Assembly (NCBI RefSeq): GCF_001422985.1
Contig: NZ_LMNL01000001.1
Span: 248,720 to 312,719 of the forward strand
Source: Methylobacterium sp. Leaf117
GTDB lineage: Bacteria > Pseudomonadota > Alphaproteobacteria > Rhizobiales > Beijerinckiaceae
Direction of reading: 5' to 3'
Length of the DNA stretch: 64,000 nucleotides
The notes below the pieces were generated by a model that was not told the DNA's origin, ran no database searches, and saw only the letters and a list, made by a program, of their open reading frames with translations. The position numbers and the translations under genes were made by a program. Of the stretch, positions 53,475 to 61,655 are shown piece by piece (the first letter of the stretch is position 1; each line of letters starts with the position of its first letter).

Positions 53475-56234
53475 ATGACGGATACCCTTCACGCCCCGGT
53501 CGGAGCCGTCGACCTCACCTTCGCGCCGCCCGTGATCACGGGCACCTCGTCGAAGGAAGCGCTCGACATCCTGTTCCATGCTCTCCTGGCTGTGGCGCGC
53601 CGCCATGAGCCCGAGCTTGAGGACGTGCTGCACGGCCGCGCCAACATCTCGGAATTCTCGCCCGAACTTCTGGCCCGCGCGCTGCAGGTGCAGGGCATCT
53701 GGTTTCAGCTTCTCTCGATCGCCGAGCAGAACGCCGCCATGCGCCGGCGCCGGCAGGTGGAGCGCACCAAGGGCCGCGAGGCGCTGGGCGGCAGCTTCAG
53801 CGCCGTCCTGGCCGACGCGGCGGCGAACGGCATCAAGGCGCCGGAGATCCACGCGCTGCTCAAGGACCTGCGCATCCGCCCGACGATCACCGCGCATCCC
53901 ACCGAGGGCAAGCGCGTCACCGTGCTGGAGAAGTTCCGCCGCATCTACCTGGTGCTGCGTGAGCTGGAACTGCCGCGCTGGACCGAGCGCGAGCGCAACG
54001 GCCTGATGAACGAGTTGCGGGACCAGATCGAACTCGTCTGGATGACCGGCGAACTCCATCTGGAGAAGGCCACCGTCGAGCGTGAGGTCGCCTGGGGGCT
54101 GCACTTCTTCGACGAGACGCTGTTCGAGATGCTGCCCGAAGTGCTCTACTCCCTGGAGGAGAGTCTGGCACAGTATTACCCCGACGAGAAGTTCGAGGTG
54201 CCGGCCTTCTTCCAGTTCGGCTCCTGGATCGGCGGCGACCGCGACGGCAATCCGTACGTCACCTCCTCGGTCACCCGCACCACCCTGCAGCGTAACGCGC
54301 TCGCCTCCCTTCGGCGCTACCGTGACGGCGTCACCGCGCTCGGACGGACGCTGTCCCTCACCGAGCGCTCGCTGCCGGTGCCGCCGACCTTCAAGGCCGA
54401 GCTGGCGCAGATGCTCGCCGAGAGCGGTGACGGCCGCGCCATCGCCAACCGCAACCCGGGCGAGGCCTATCGCCAGTTCCTCACCTGCATCCTGCGCAAG
54501 CTCGAGGCGACGATCCTGCGCAACAAGGGCCAGCGCTCGACCGGACCCGATTATCCGAGCGCCGACGGCCTCATCAACGACCTGCGCATTCTGGAACAGG
54601 GCCTCGCCGACGCGAAATGCGCGTCGCTGGCGGTCGACCTGGTGCGCCCGGTGCGCCGCATGGTCGAGATCTTCCGATTCTCCACCGTCCGCCTCGACTT
54701 GCGCGAGAACACCACCCGCACCACGAAGACCCTGCAGGCTCTGTGGGTTCAGTCGAACGGGCAGAACCGCACCCCGCCCGACGTCGATTCCCACGAGTGG
54801 AAGAAGTGGCTCATCGACGAGCTGGCCAAGCCGCGCACGGGCGAGCGCAGCTTCGAAGACCTGCCGGACGACGCCCGCGAGACCCTGGAGACCTTCGCGC
54901 TGGTCGGCGAGATGCGCGAGCAGCTCGACCGCGAGGCCTTCGGCTCGTTCATCCTGTCGATGACCCGCTCGGTGCAGGACATCCTCGGCGCCTATCTGCT
55001 GGCCAAGGAGGCCGGCAACTTCCTCGACGCCGCCGGCACCGAGATCTGCTGCCTGCCGGTGGTGCCCCTGTTCGAGACCATCGACGATCTGCGCGCCGCG
55101 CCGGCGATCATGAAGGAGCTGTTCTCGATCCCGGTCGTGCGCCGCTCCACCCGCTGGCAGGGCGGCGTGCAGGAGGTCATGATCGGCTACTCGGATTCGA
55201 ACAAGGACGGGGGCTTCGTCGCCTCGAACTGGGAGCTGTACAAGGCGCAGGACAAGCTGACCCAACTCGGCAAGGCCTCCGGCGTGCCGATCGCGTTCTT
55301 CCACGGCCGCGGTGGCTCGGTCAGCCGTGGCGGCGCCCCGACCGCGCGGGCCATCGCGGCCCAGCCGCCCGGCTCGATCAACGGCCGCTTCCGCACCACC
55401 GAGCAGGGCGAGGTGGTCTCGTTCAAATACGCCAACCGGGGCACCGCCGCCTACCAGATGGAGCTTCTGGCCTCCTCGGTGTTCGAGCACGCTTTGAAGT
55501 CGGAGCGCGAGGCCGCCAAGATCCCCCGCAACGAATTCGACGACTGCCTGGAGGCGCTGTCCGGCGCCTCGCGCGCGGCCTACGTCAACCTGATCCAGCA
55601 CCCCGATCTGGTGACCTATTTCGGTGCCGCGAGCCCCCTCGACGAGATCGCGCTTCTCAACATCGGCTCGCGCCCGGCCCGCCGCTTCGGCGCCCGCTCG
55701 CTCTCCGATCTGCGCGCCATCCCGTGGGTGTTCGCCTGGTCGCAGAACCGCCACGTCATCACGGGCTGGTACGGCGTCGGTTCGGGCCTGAAGAGCTTCC
55801 TCGACGTGCGCGGTCAGCAGGGCGAGGCTCAGCTGAAGCGCCTGTTCGCCGAATCGAAGCCGTTCCGGCTCATCCTCGACGAGGTCGAGAAGACGCTGCT
55901 GATGGTCGATCTGGAGATCGCCCGCGATTACGCGAGCCTCGTCCCCGACGAGGGCGCGCGCAACAGCATCTTCCCGCTGATCGAGGCCGAATACGCCCTG
56001 ACCCGCGAGATGGCCCTGCGGGTCAGCGGCGGCAGCGAACTGGCGGAGCGCTTCCCCCTGTTCCGCGATCGCCTCAACGGGCGCCTGCCGACGATCAACC
56101 AGGTCAGCCGCGAGCAGGTGGAACTCCTCCGCCGCTTCCGCTCGGAAGAGGACGAGGACCAGCGCGAGGCGGTGAAATCCGCCTTGCTGCTCTCGATCAA
56201 CTGCATCGCCGTCGGCTTCGGCGCGACGGGGTGA
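53475..56234 (+). CDS. ppc: Phosphoenolpyruvate carboxylase
   Basis: Fixes bicarbonate onto PEP to give oxaloacetate, the carbon-fixing step of the serine cycle. The 919-residue protein has the catalytic His in TAHPTEG (about residue 141), GYSDSNKDGGFVAS near 575 and FHGRGGSVSRGGAP near 610, all signatures of PEPC. The ATG at 53475 was chosen because similarity starts here; the frame opens earlier at 53421. It is the longest gene in the cluster and appears full length. Confidence 0.98.
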   Translation: MTDTLHAPVGAVDLTFAPPVITGTSSKEALDILFHALLAVARRHEPELEDVLHGRANISEFSPELLARALQVQGIWFQLLSIAEQNAAMRRRRQVERTKGREALGGSFSAVLADAAANGIKAPEIHALLKDLRIRPTITAHPTEGKRVTVLEKFRRIYLVLRELELPRWTERERNGLMNELRDQIELVWMTGELHLEKATVEREVAWGLHFFDETLFEMLPEVLYSLEESLAQYYPDEKFEVPAFFQFGSWIGGDRDGNPYVTSSVTRTTLQRNALASLRRYRDGVTALGRTLSLTERSLPVPPTFKAELAQMLAESGDGRAIANRNPGEAYRQFLTCILRKLEATILRNKGQRSTGPDYPSADGLINDLRILEQGLADAKCASLAVDLVRPVRRMVEIFRFSTVRLDLRENTTRTTKTLQALWVQSNGQNRTPPDVDSHEWKKWLIDELAKPRTGERSFEDLPDDARETLETFALVGEMREQLDREAFGSFILSMTRSVQDILGAYLLAKEAGNFLDAAGTEICCLPVVPLFETIDDLRAAPAIMKELFSIPVVRRSTRWQGGVQEVMIGYSDSNKDGGFVASNWELYKAQDKLTQLGKASGVPIAFFHGRGGSVSRGGAPTARAIAAQPPGSINGRFRTTEQGEVVSFKYANRGTAAYQMELLASSVFEHALKSEREAAKIPRNEFDDCLEALSGASRAAYVNLIQHPDLVTYFGAASPLDEIALLNIGSRPARRFGARSLSDLRAIPWVFAWSQNRHVITGWYGVGSGLKSFLDVRGQQGEAQLKRLFAESKPFRLILDEVEKTLLMVDLEIARDYASLVPDEGARNSIFPLIEAEYALTREMALRVSGGSELAERFPLFRDRLNGRLPTINQVSREQVELLRRFRSEEDEDQREAVKSALLLSINCIAVGFGATG

Positions 56235-56250
56235 GGATGCTGTCAGGAAA

Positions 56251-56274
56251 CCGAGGGCCGCCCCAGGCCCTCGG
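56251..56274. repeat. Hairpin between ppc and mclA
   Basis: CCGAGGGCC pairs perfectly with GGCCCTCGG around GCCCCA, 17 bp after the ppc stop. There is no T-tract, like the other intercistronic hairpins in this cluster. Confidence 0.75.
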
Positions 56275-56364
56275 GCTTGCGCTCAGGCGCATCCGGACCG
56301 GTATGGTGGCCCGACCGTCGGGTCTCATGAACGACCAGAACACTCCCAACAGGAAGGAATCCCA

Positions 56365-57339
56365 ATGAGCTTCACCCTGATCCAGCAGGCCACCCCGCGC
56401 CTTCACCGTTCGGAGCTCGCCGTTCCGGGCTCCAACCCGACCTTCATGGAAAAGTCCGCCACCTCGAAGGCCGACGTGATCTTCCTCGATCTCGAGGACG
56501 CGGTCGCTCCGGACGACAAGGAGCAGGCCCGCAAGAACATCATCCAGGCGCTCAACGAGATCGACTGGGGCAACAAGACCATGATGATCCGCATCAACGG
56601 TCTCGACACCCACTACATGTACCGCGACGTGGTCGACATCGTTGAGGCCTGCCCGCGCCTCGACATGATCCTGATCCCCAAGGTCGGCGTGCCGGCCGAC
56701 GTCTACGCCATCGACGTGATGGTGACGCAGATCGAGCAGGCCAAGAAGCGCGAGAAGAAGATCGGCTTCGAGGTCCTGATCGAGACCGCGCTCGGCATGG
56801 CCAACGTCGAGGCGATCGCGACCTCGTCGAAGCGCCTCGAAGCCATGTCGTTCGGCGTCGCCGATTACGCCGCCTCGACCCGCGCCCGTTCGACCGTCAT
56901 CGGCGGCGTCAACAAGGACTACTCGGTCCTGACCGACAAGGACGAGTCCGGCAACCGCGAGACTCATTGGCAGGACCCGTGGCTGTTCGCCCAGGCCCGC
57001 ATGATGGTCGCCTGCCGCGCCTACGGCCTGCGTCCCATCGACGGCCCCTTCGGCGACTTCTCCGATCCGGACGGCTACACCTCTGCCGCCCGCCGCTGCG
57101 CCGCGCTCGGCTTCGAGGGCAAGTGGGCGATCCACCCCTCGCAGATCGATCTCGCCAACGAGGTGTTCACCCCGTCGGCCGCCGAAGTCGACAAGGCCCG
57201 CCGCATCCTGGCGGCCATGGAAGACGCCGCCAAGGCTGGCAAGGGCGCCGTGTCCCTCGACGGCCGCCTGATCGACATCGCCTCCATCCGCATGGCCGAG
57301 GCACTGATCGAGAAGGCCAACGCGATGTCGGCGAGCTGA
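56365..57339 (+). CDS. mclA: L-malyl-CoA / beta-methylmalyl-CoA lyase
   Basis: Splits malyl-CoA into glyoxylate and acetyl-CoA (serine cycle) and beta-methylmalyl-CoA into glyoxylate and propionyl-CoA (ethylmalonyl-CoA pathway). The 324-residue protein is of the CitE/HpcH superfamily: RSELAVPGSNPTFMEKSA near 15-32, VIFLDLEDAVAPDDK at about 38-52 (Mg2+-binding acidic residues) and KWAIHPSQIDLANEVF near 253-268. The ATG at 56365 follows AGGAA. A T-tract terminator lies 33 bp beyond the stop. Confidence 0.97.
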   Translation: MSFTLIQQATPRLHRSELAVPGSNPTFMEKSATSKADVIFLDLEDAVAPDDKEQARKNIIQALNEIDWGNKTMMIRINGLDTHYMYRDVVDIVEACPRLDMILIPKVGVPADVYAIDVMVTQIEQAKKREKKIGFEVLIETALGMANVEAIATSSKRLEAMSFGVADYAASTRARSTVIGGVNKDYSVLTDKDESGNRETHWQDPWLFAQARMMVACRAYGLRPIDGPFGDFSDPDGYTSAARRCAALGFEGKWAIHPSQIDLANEVFTPSAAEVDKARRILAAMEDAAKAGKGAVSLDGRLIDIASIRMAEALIEKANAMSAS

Positions 57340-57373
57340 CACGCGAGCGACCAGACGAATTAACCCGCACCTT

Positions 57374-57400
57374 GGCCGCCTCTTCGGGGGCGGCCCTTTT
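57374..57400 (+). terminator. Rho-independent terminator of the serine-cycle cluster
   Basis: GGCCGCC pairs with GGCGGCC around TCTTCGGG and is followed by CTTTTGTTT. It is the only hairpin with a T-tract in the cluster and probably ends the whole transcript. Confidence 0.85.
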
Positions 57401-57558
57401 GTTTGGCGAGGGTTCTGGGGATGCCAGGGCACCGAATCGGGCCCTCGTCCGTTAGCAGACCGCCGTCATCGGCAAGCGTTGCTGAAAATCTACAAGATCA
57501 GCGTGTCACGCTCTCGCATGACACGACACCACGACCAGGTATTCAGGGAGATCCGATC

Positions 57559-57993
57559 ATGCACGTGACCATCGAAGACGCGCACAAGGCTATCGAGGCG
57601 GCGCGCGCCAAGGCCGTCGAGCTCGGCACGCAGATGTGCATCGCCGTGGTTGATTCGGGTGGAAACCTGAAGGCGTTCTACCGGATGGACGGCGCCTGGG
57701 TCGGCTCCATCGACATTTCGCACAAGAAGGCCAAGACCTCCGTGTTCTTCGGCATGATGACCGGCCAGATCGGCCAGCTCTCGCAGCCGGGCGGGCCGCT
57801 TTACGGCATCGAGCACTCGAACGACGGGCTCATCACCTTCCCGGGCGGCATCCCGATCGTCGACAAGGACGGTGAGATGTCCGGCGCCATCGGCGTCAGC
57901 GGCTCCACCGTCGAGAACGACCACGCGGTGGCCCTGGCCGGTGCCAGCTCGATCGGATCGACGGAACTGCCTGCCCACCCCTGGCGGACCTGA
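57559..57993 (+). CDS. GlcG/HbpS family protein
   Basis: A 144-residue protein of the GlcG/HbpS (DUF336) family. The opening [23 protein letters not shown] and the body [20 protein letters not shown] with [20 protein letters not shown] are characteristic. HbpS is a secreted haem-binding protein, whereas GlcG genes accompany glycolate oxidation; this one lacks a signal peptide. It follows mclA by 220 bp and a terminator, so it is probably transcribed separately, perhaps from the region near 57470-57550. Any glyoxylate-linked role is inference from position. Confidence 0.85.
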   Translation: MHVTIEDAHKAIEAARAKAVELGTQMCIAVVDSGGNLKAFYRMDGAWVGSIDISHKKAKTSVFFGMMTGQIGQLSQPGGPLYGIEHSNDGLITFPGGIPIVDKDGEMSGAIGVSGSTVENDHAVALAGASSIGSTELPAHPWRT

Positions 57994-58035
57994 CCCGACC
58001 CCGTCACCGACGCGGGCGATCCGGCACCGAACAGC

Positions 58036-58067
58036 AAAAAGCCCCGCTCGCGAGAGCGGGGCTTTTC
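58036..58067. terminator. Bidirectional intrinsic terminator
   Basis: GCCCCGCTC (58041-58049) pairs with GAGCGGGGC (58054-58062) around GCGA. Five A residues precede it and four T residues follow it, so it can end both the GlcG-like gene (plus) and the porin-like gene (minus). Confidence 0.9.
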
Positions 58068-58121
58068 TCGTCCGGGACGTCCCGGTCCGGCGACCCCGCA
58101 GGGCCGCCGGACCGAATGATC

Positions 58122-58988
58122 CTAGTACGAGCCGAACTTGTAGTTGAAGCCGGCCTTGATGAGGTTGCCCTCGGTGTTGAAGCGCGAGGTGTACGAGCCG
58201 GTGGCGGGCGCACCCAGACCGGTGTTGTTCACCAGCACGTTGCGGCTGCCGAGGTCGTAGCGCAGGTACTCGGCCTTCAGCGTGATGGCGCTGGCGCCGA
58301 TGAGACCGCCGATGAAGTTGAAGCGGTTCAGGAAGCTGTCGGTGGGGATCGCGTACTCGACGCCGCCGCCGTAGACGTAGCCCGTCTCCATGCCCTTGTA
58401 GCGGCCGAAATAGGCGAGCTGGCCGGCAGTGTTGAAGAAGTCGGCCTGATACTTGACCTCGCCGTAGGCGAAGCCGCCGGTCCCGTAGACCAGGAACCGG
58501 TCGAAGGCATAGCCGAGGCGGCCCTGGACGGTGCCGAGGTAGTTCAGGCGGTTCCGGTAGCTGCTCGGATCCGGGATGAAGTTGTTCTGCGCGATGGCCG
58601 GGCCGAGATAGTCGCGGCGCTTGCCGATATCGGTCCAGGTCACGTCGGCCTCGGCGCCGATGACGAAGCCGGAGCCCGGGGTGAGCTGATAGTTGTAGCC
58701 GATGCCACCGCCGATGTTGCCGATGCCGTCCTGCTCGGCCTTGAAGTTCGGCGCGCGGCGGCCGAGGGCCACGTTGTTCGCGGTGTTGACGTTATTGCCC
58801 AGCGTCCGGATGTTCTGGCTGTCGCTGAAGGTGTAGGAGCTGTGCGTTCCCACGTAGATGCCGGTCCAGGTAAAGACCGGGATCGGGGTGAAGACCGGCG
58901 CCACTTCGCGGCGCGGAAGGTCAGCAGCGTTGGCCGCGCCGAGGGCGACGAGCGAAGCAACGCCGGCCAGGAGGAATTTTGAGATCAT
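58122..58988 (-). CDS. Outer-membrane beta-barrel protein (Omp25-like)
   Basis: A 288-residue outer-membrane protein with a signal peptide (MISKFLLAGVASLVALGAANAA) and a mature part of alternating, Gly/aromatic-rich strands such as GGGIGYNYQL and GFVIGAEADVTW, ending FKYGSY-like (NYKFGSY) with a terminal aromatic, as expected for Bam-dependent barrels. The DLPRREVAPVF opening is common in the alphaproteobacterial Omp25/Omp31 group. Function is structural or porin-like. The monocistronic gene is bounded by the terminator downstream. Confidence 0.88.
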   Translation of the reverse strand: MISKFLLAGVASLVALGAANAADLPRREVAPVFTPIPVFTWTGIYVGTHSSYTFSDSQNIRTLGNNVNTANNVALGRRAPNFKAEQDGIGNIGGGIGYNYQLTPGSGFVIGAEADVTWTDIGKRRDYLGPAIAQNNFIPDPSSYRNRLNYLGTVQGRLGYAFDRFLVYGTGGFAYGEVKYQADFFNTAGQLAYFGRYKGMETGYVYGGGVEYAIPTDSFLNRFNFIGGLIGASAITLKAEYLRYDLGSRNVLVNNTGLGAPATGSYTSRFNTEGNLIKAGFNYKFGSY

Positions 58989-59237
58989 CGGGGTGTCTGT
59001 CCCAGGGTCGGAGAGTTGTTGGCCAAGCTATCCTCGGTTGTTCATCTCGACTATGCCCCGCAAGACACACCCCCCTCGGAAGCGTCTCAGGCCGTACCGA
59101 ATTTCTACGCCCGGACTTCGCGGATCGGAGAATGTGGGACGATGCGCGAGGCGGTGCGATGCGGAATCCGACAACGGCCGGTTAAGCACGTTGCGCTAGA
59201 TCGATCCGGCACCCCTCCAGCCGTGACAGGAGCGACG

Positions 59238-59417
59238 ATGACACGGGACCAGCTCGCCGCCGAACTGAAGCGCATCGCCACCGACCAGGTGAGCGACATC
59301 GAGCGCGCGGTGAAGGACGGCCACAAGACGATCGCGCTGAACGAAATCGCCGATCTCAACCGCAACCTGAAAGCCCTCGCGGCGGCCGTCAAAGGAAAGG
59401 GGCTCGTGCGAGCCTGA
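59238..59417 (+). CDS. Small hypothetical protein (59 aa)
   Basis: A 59-residue, fully helical-looking soluble protein (MTRDQLAAELKRIATDQVSD...). It has a good ribosome binding site, AGGAG, 6 bases before the ATG. Not recognised, but start, length and composition are convincing for a real small gene. Immediately downstream (59402-59460) the sequence CGTGC(A)AGCCTGAAACCG is nearly duplicated. Confidence 0.6.
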   Translation: MTRDQLAAELKRIATDQVSDIERAVKDGHKTIALNEIADLNRNLKALAAAVKGKGLVRA

Positions 59418-59633
59418 AACCGCCTCGTGCAAGCCTGAAACCGGCTTGTGCGCGCCTAAGAATCAACGCGTGCGCGCTGCGGAAAGCGCGTGCGTTTCTT
59501 AACGATCCCGCGCCGACACATCGTTCTGTGGCGGCGCCTTTCGAACCGACCTCGGGGAAAACCTGCGAATCCCGGTTGACCCACCCTGGCGGGTCAGACC
59601 ATGTTCCTGATCTGTTCTCAATCAGGATCCGCG

Positions 59634-59852
59634 ATGCAGCCTCGTCCCAACACCCTGTCCGAGTGGGCGGCTCCGGCGGAGGCCATCGTGTCCGCTTACC
59701 TGGAGGAGGCTGGCGGCGATGCGATCCTGGCCCTGCACCGCGCCGTGGCCGATGCCCTGACGGATCTGTGCGAGGCGGAGCGGCGAACCCTGCGGCGGGA
59801 CCGCCTGATCTCGCACGGCTACGTCCGGGGCCGGGCGGATTCCGCGGGCTGA
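59634..59852 (+). CDS. Small hypothetical protein (72 aa)
   Basis: A 72-residue soluble protein with a helical Ala/Glu/Arg-rich middle (AIVSAYLEEAGGDAILALHRAVADALTDL-like) and a basic tail. A moderate AGGA site precedes the ATG at 59634. It converges on the FNT channel gene, leaving only 7 bp between stops. No family recognised. Confidence 0.6.
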   Translation: MQPRPNTLSEWAAPAEAIVSAYLEEAGGDAILALHRAVADALTDLCEAERRTLRRDRLISHGYVRGRADSAG

Positions 59853-59859
59853 GCCCAGC

Positions 59860-60705
59860 TCACGCCTCGCCGTCCGATTCCTTCTGGGCCTCGACCTCCG
59901 GAGCGACCTGGCCGAAATTGAGCACCGCCACCAGGGCCGTGCCGCCGAAGACGTTGCCGATCAGCGTCGGCAGGAAGAAGCGCCAAACATAGTCGACCAT
60001 CGAGGCCTCGCCGGTGAAGACGAGGTAGAACGTATCCACCGATCCGGCGACGATGTGGCTGAGGCCGCACATCGAGACCAGCCACGTGATCAGGATGATG
60101 ACGAACACCGCCGCCGAACCGGTCGCGGGCAGCATCCAGACCATCAGGGCGATGAGCCACCCGGCGAACACCGCCTTGATCACCGTGGTGGCGAAGGCCG
60201 AGGCCAGCGCGTGATGGCTGATCTGCGTGAAGGCGGCATGGAGGCCGGGTTCGAAGGCGTCCGAGAAGGCGAGCACCGCCGCGATCGCCGCCGTGCCGAC
60301 GATGTTGCCGAAGAGCACGATGCCCCACAGGCGCAGCACCCGCCACAGGGTCGTCCGGCTTCGATCGTGCAGGAGCGGAAGGATCGGCGTCAGCGTGTTC
60401 TCGGTGAAGAGCTGCTGGCGCCCGAGCACCACGATGAGGAAGCCTGTGGCGTAGCCGAGGCTCGTGATCAGGCTGGCCCAGGGAGCCTCCGGCAGATGCG
60501 CCTGGAGCACCCCGGGCACGATCAGCGAAAAGCCCATCGAGAGGCCGGCCGCGAGGGCCGAGATCAGCAGCGCGCCGCCACGCCGCCGCAACTCCTCGTC
60601 GCCCTCGCGGCGGATGACCTCGTGCAAGACGAAGGCGTCCGGCCGGCCGCTCTCGGCCACGCTCTCCGCTTGTTCGGCATCCTCGTTCTCCGTATGCTCC
60701 GCCAT
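59860..60705 (-). CDS. Formate/nitrite transporter (FNT) family protein
   Basis: A 281-residue channel of the FNT family with about six hydrophobic segments after a charged N-terminus of some 40 residues. The reentrant regions LGRQQLFTENTLTPILP (about 96-112) and IVAGSVDTFYLVFTGE near 218 fit the YfdC-like FNT subgroup. Substrate (formate, nitrite or another small monovalent anion) is not decidable by eye; formate would be relevant in a methylotroph. It begins with ATG at 60705. Confidence 0.85.
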   Translation of the reverse strand: MAEHTENEDAEQAESVAESGRPDAFVLHEVIRREGDEELRRRGGALLISALAAGLSMGFSLIVPGVLQAHLPEAPWASLITSLGYATGFLIVVLGRQQLFTENTLTPILPLLHDRSRTTLWRVLRLWGIVLFGNIVGTAAIAAVLAFSDAFEPGLHAAFTQISHHALASAFATTVIKAVFAGWLIALMVWMLPATGSAAVFVIILITWLVSMCGLSHIVAGSVDTFYLVFTGEASMVDYVWRFFLPTLIGNVFGGTALVAVLNFGQVAPEVEAQKESDGEA

Positions 60706-60770
60706 CGTGTCCGCTCCACAGGTCGCATTGATGCAAGCGGGTCACGGCGGCCCGGGTTCGGGCGGTCGCG

Positions 60771-61577
60771 TCAAATCCGCAAGGTGGCGAGCAGCGCCAC
60801 GATCTCGGCCTTCGCCCGCGCGACGGCCTCGGCGTCCTTGCCCCGCACCACGATGCGGTTGGCGAACCCGGTCTGCGTCATCGACGGATACGACCCGATG
60901 GAGACAGCCCCGTGCGCCTTGGCGATAGCGGCGAGGCCGCCCGCATAGGTGCCCTCGGGCATGTTGCCGGCCTCGATGGTTTCCGACAGCACCCTGGCGC
61001 CGGTGTCGAGGGTCGGGCCGATCGTATCGAGCATCGCCTGCATGATCGCCGGCACGCCCGCCATGACGAAGACGTTGCCGATGCGGAAGCCCGGCGCTTT
61101 CGAGATCGGATTGGCGATCAGGTCGGCGCCGGCCGGGATGCGGGCCATGCGCAGACGCGCCTCGTTGAGGTCTTCCGGCTTGTGGCGCTCCAGCAGCATC
61201 GCCTTGGCGCGCGGGTCGATGTCGATCGTCACCCCGAAGGCGGCGGCCACGCAATCGGCGGTGATGTCGTCGTGGGTCGGGCCGATGCCGCCGGTGGTGA
61301 AGACGTAGGTGTAGGCGTGCCGGAGCGCGTCGAGGGCGGCGACGATGCGGTCGGCCTCGTCGGGAACGATCCGCACCTCCTTCAGGTCGATGCCGATGGC
61401 CGTGCAGTAATCGGCGATGGTGCCGATGTTCTTGTCCTTGGTCCGCCCGGACAGGATCTCGTCCCCGATGACCAGGATTGCGGCCGTGATGACATTGCGA
61501 GCAGCGGGTTCGGGGGCAGCGGCTTCGGCGGTAACCGCTTCGGGGAGGACGGTTCGGGTTTCGGTGGAATCGGTCAC
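60771..61577 (-). CDS. CinA/MoaB-like molybdopterin-binding domain protein
   Basis: A 268-residue protein with a MoCF-binding domain (ILVIGDEILSGRTKDKN near 33-49; VFTTGGIGPTHDDITAD near 92-108) and a C-terminal extension, similar to the N-terminal half of CinA, which in some bacteria is an ADP-ribose pyrophosphatase. It lacks the C-terminal nicotinamide-nucleotide amidase domain. I chose the GTG at 61577 because similarity begins soon after; the open frame upstream is not conserved-looking. Function in methylobacteria is uncertain. Confidence 0.8.
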   Translation of the reverse strand: MTDSTETRTVLPEAVTAEAAAPEPAARNVITAAILVIGDEILSGRTKDKNIGTIADYCTAIGIDLKEVRIVPDEADRIVAALDALRHAYTYVFTTGGIGPTHDDITADCVAAAFGVTIDIDPRAKAMLLERHKPEDLNEARLRMARIPAGADLIANPISKAPGFRIGNVFVMAGVPAIMQAMLDTIGPTLDTGARVLSETIEAGNMPEGTYAGGLAAIAKAHGAVSIGSYPSMTQTGFANRIVVRGKDAEAVARAKAEIVALLATLRI

Positions 61578-61655
61578 GGCATGTCCGGGGCAGGCGGCTG
61601 AGATCCTGCCACCTAGCGCGGCAAGGCCGCGCTGACCACGTCGGTCCACGCCGGG

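Noticed and set aside
51072-55754. A 1,560-codon open frame on the minus strand opposite mtkA-mtkB-ppc
   Set aside because: It is antisense to three certain genes. Long stop-free antisense frames are common in high-GC DNA, and the translation is low-complexity His/Asp/Gly-rich.
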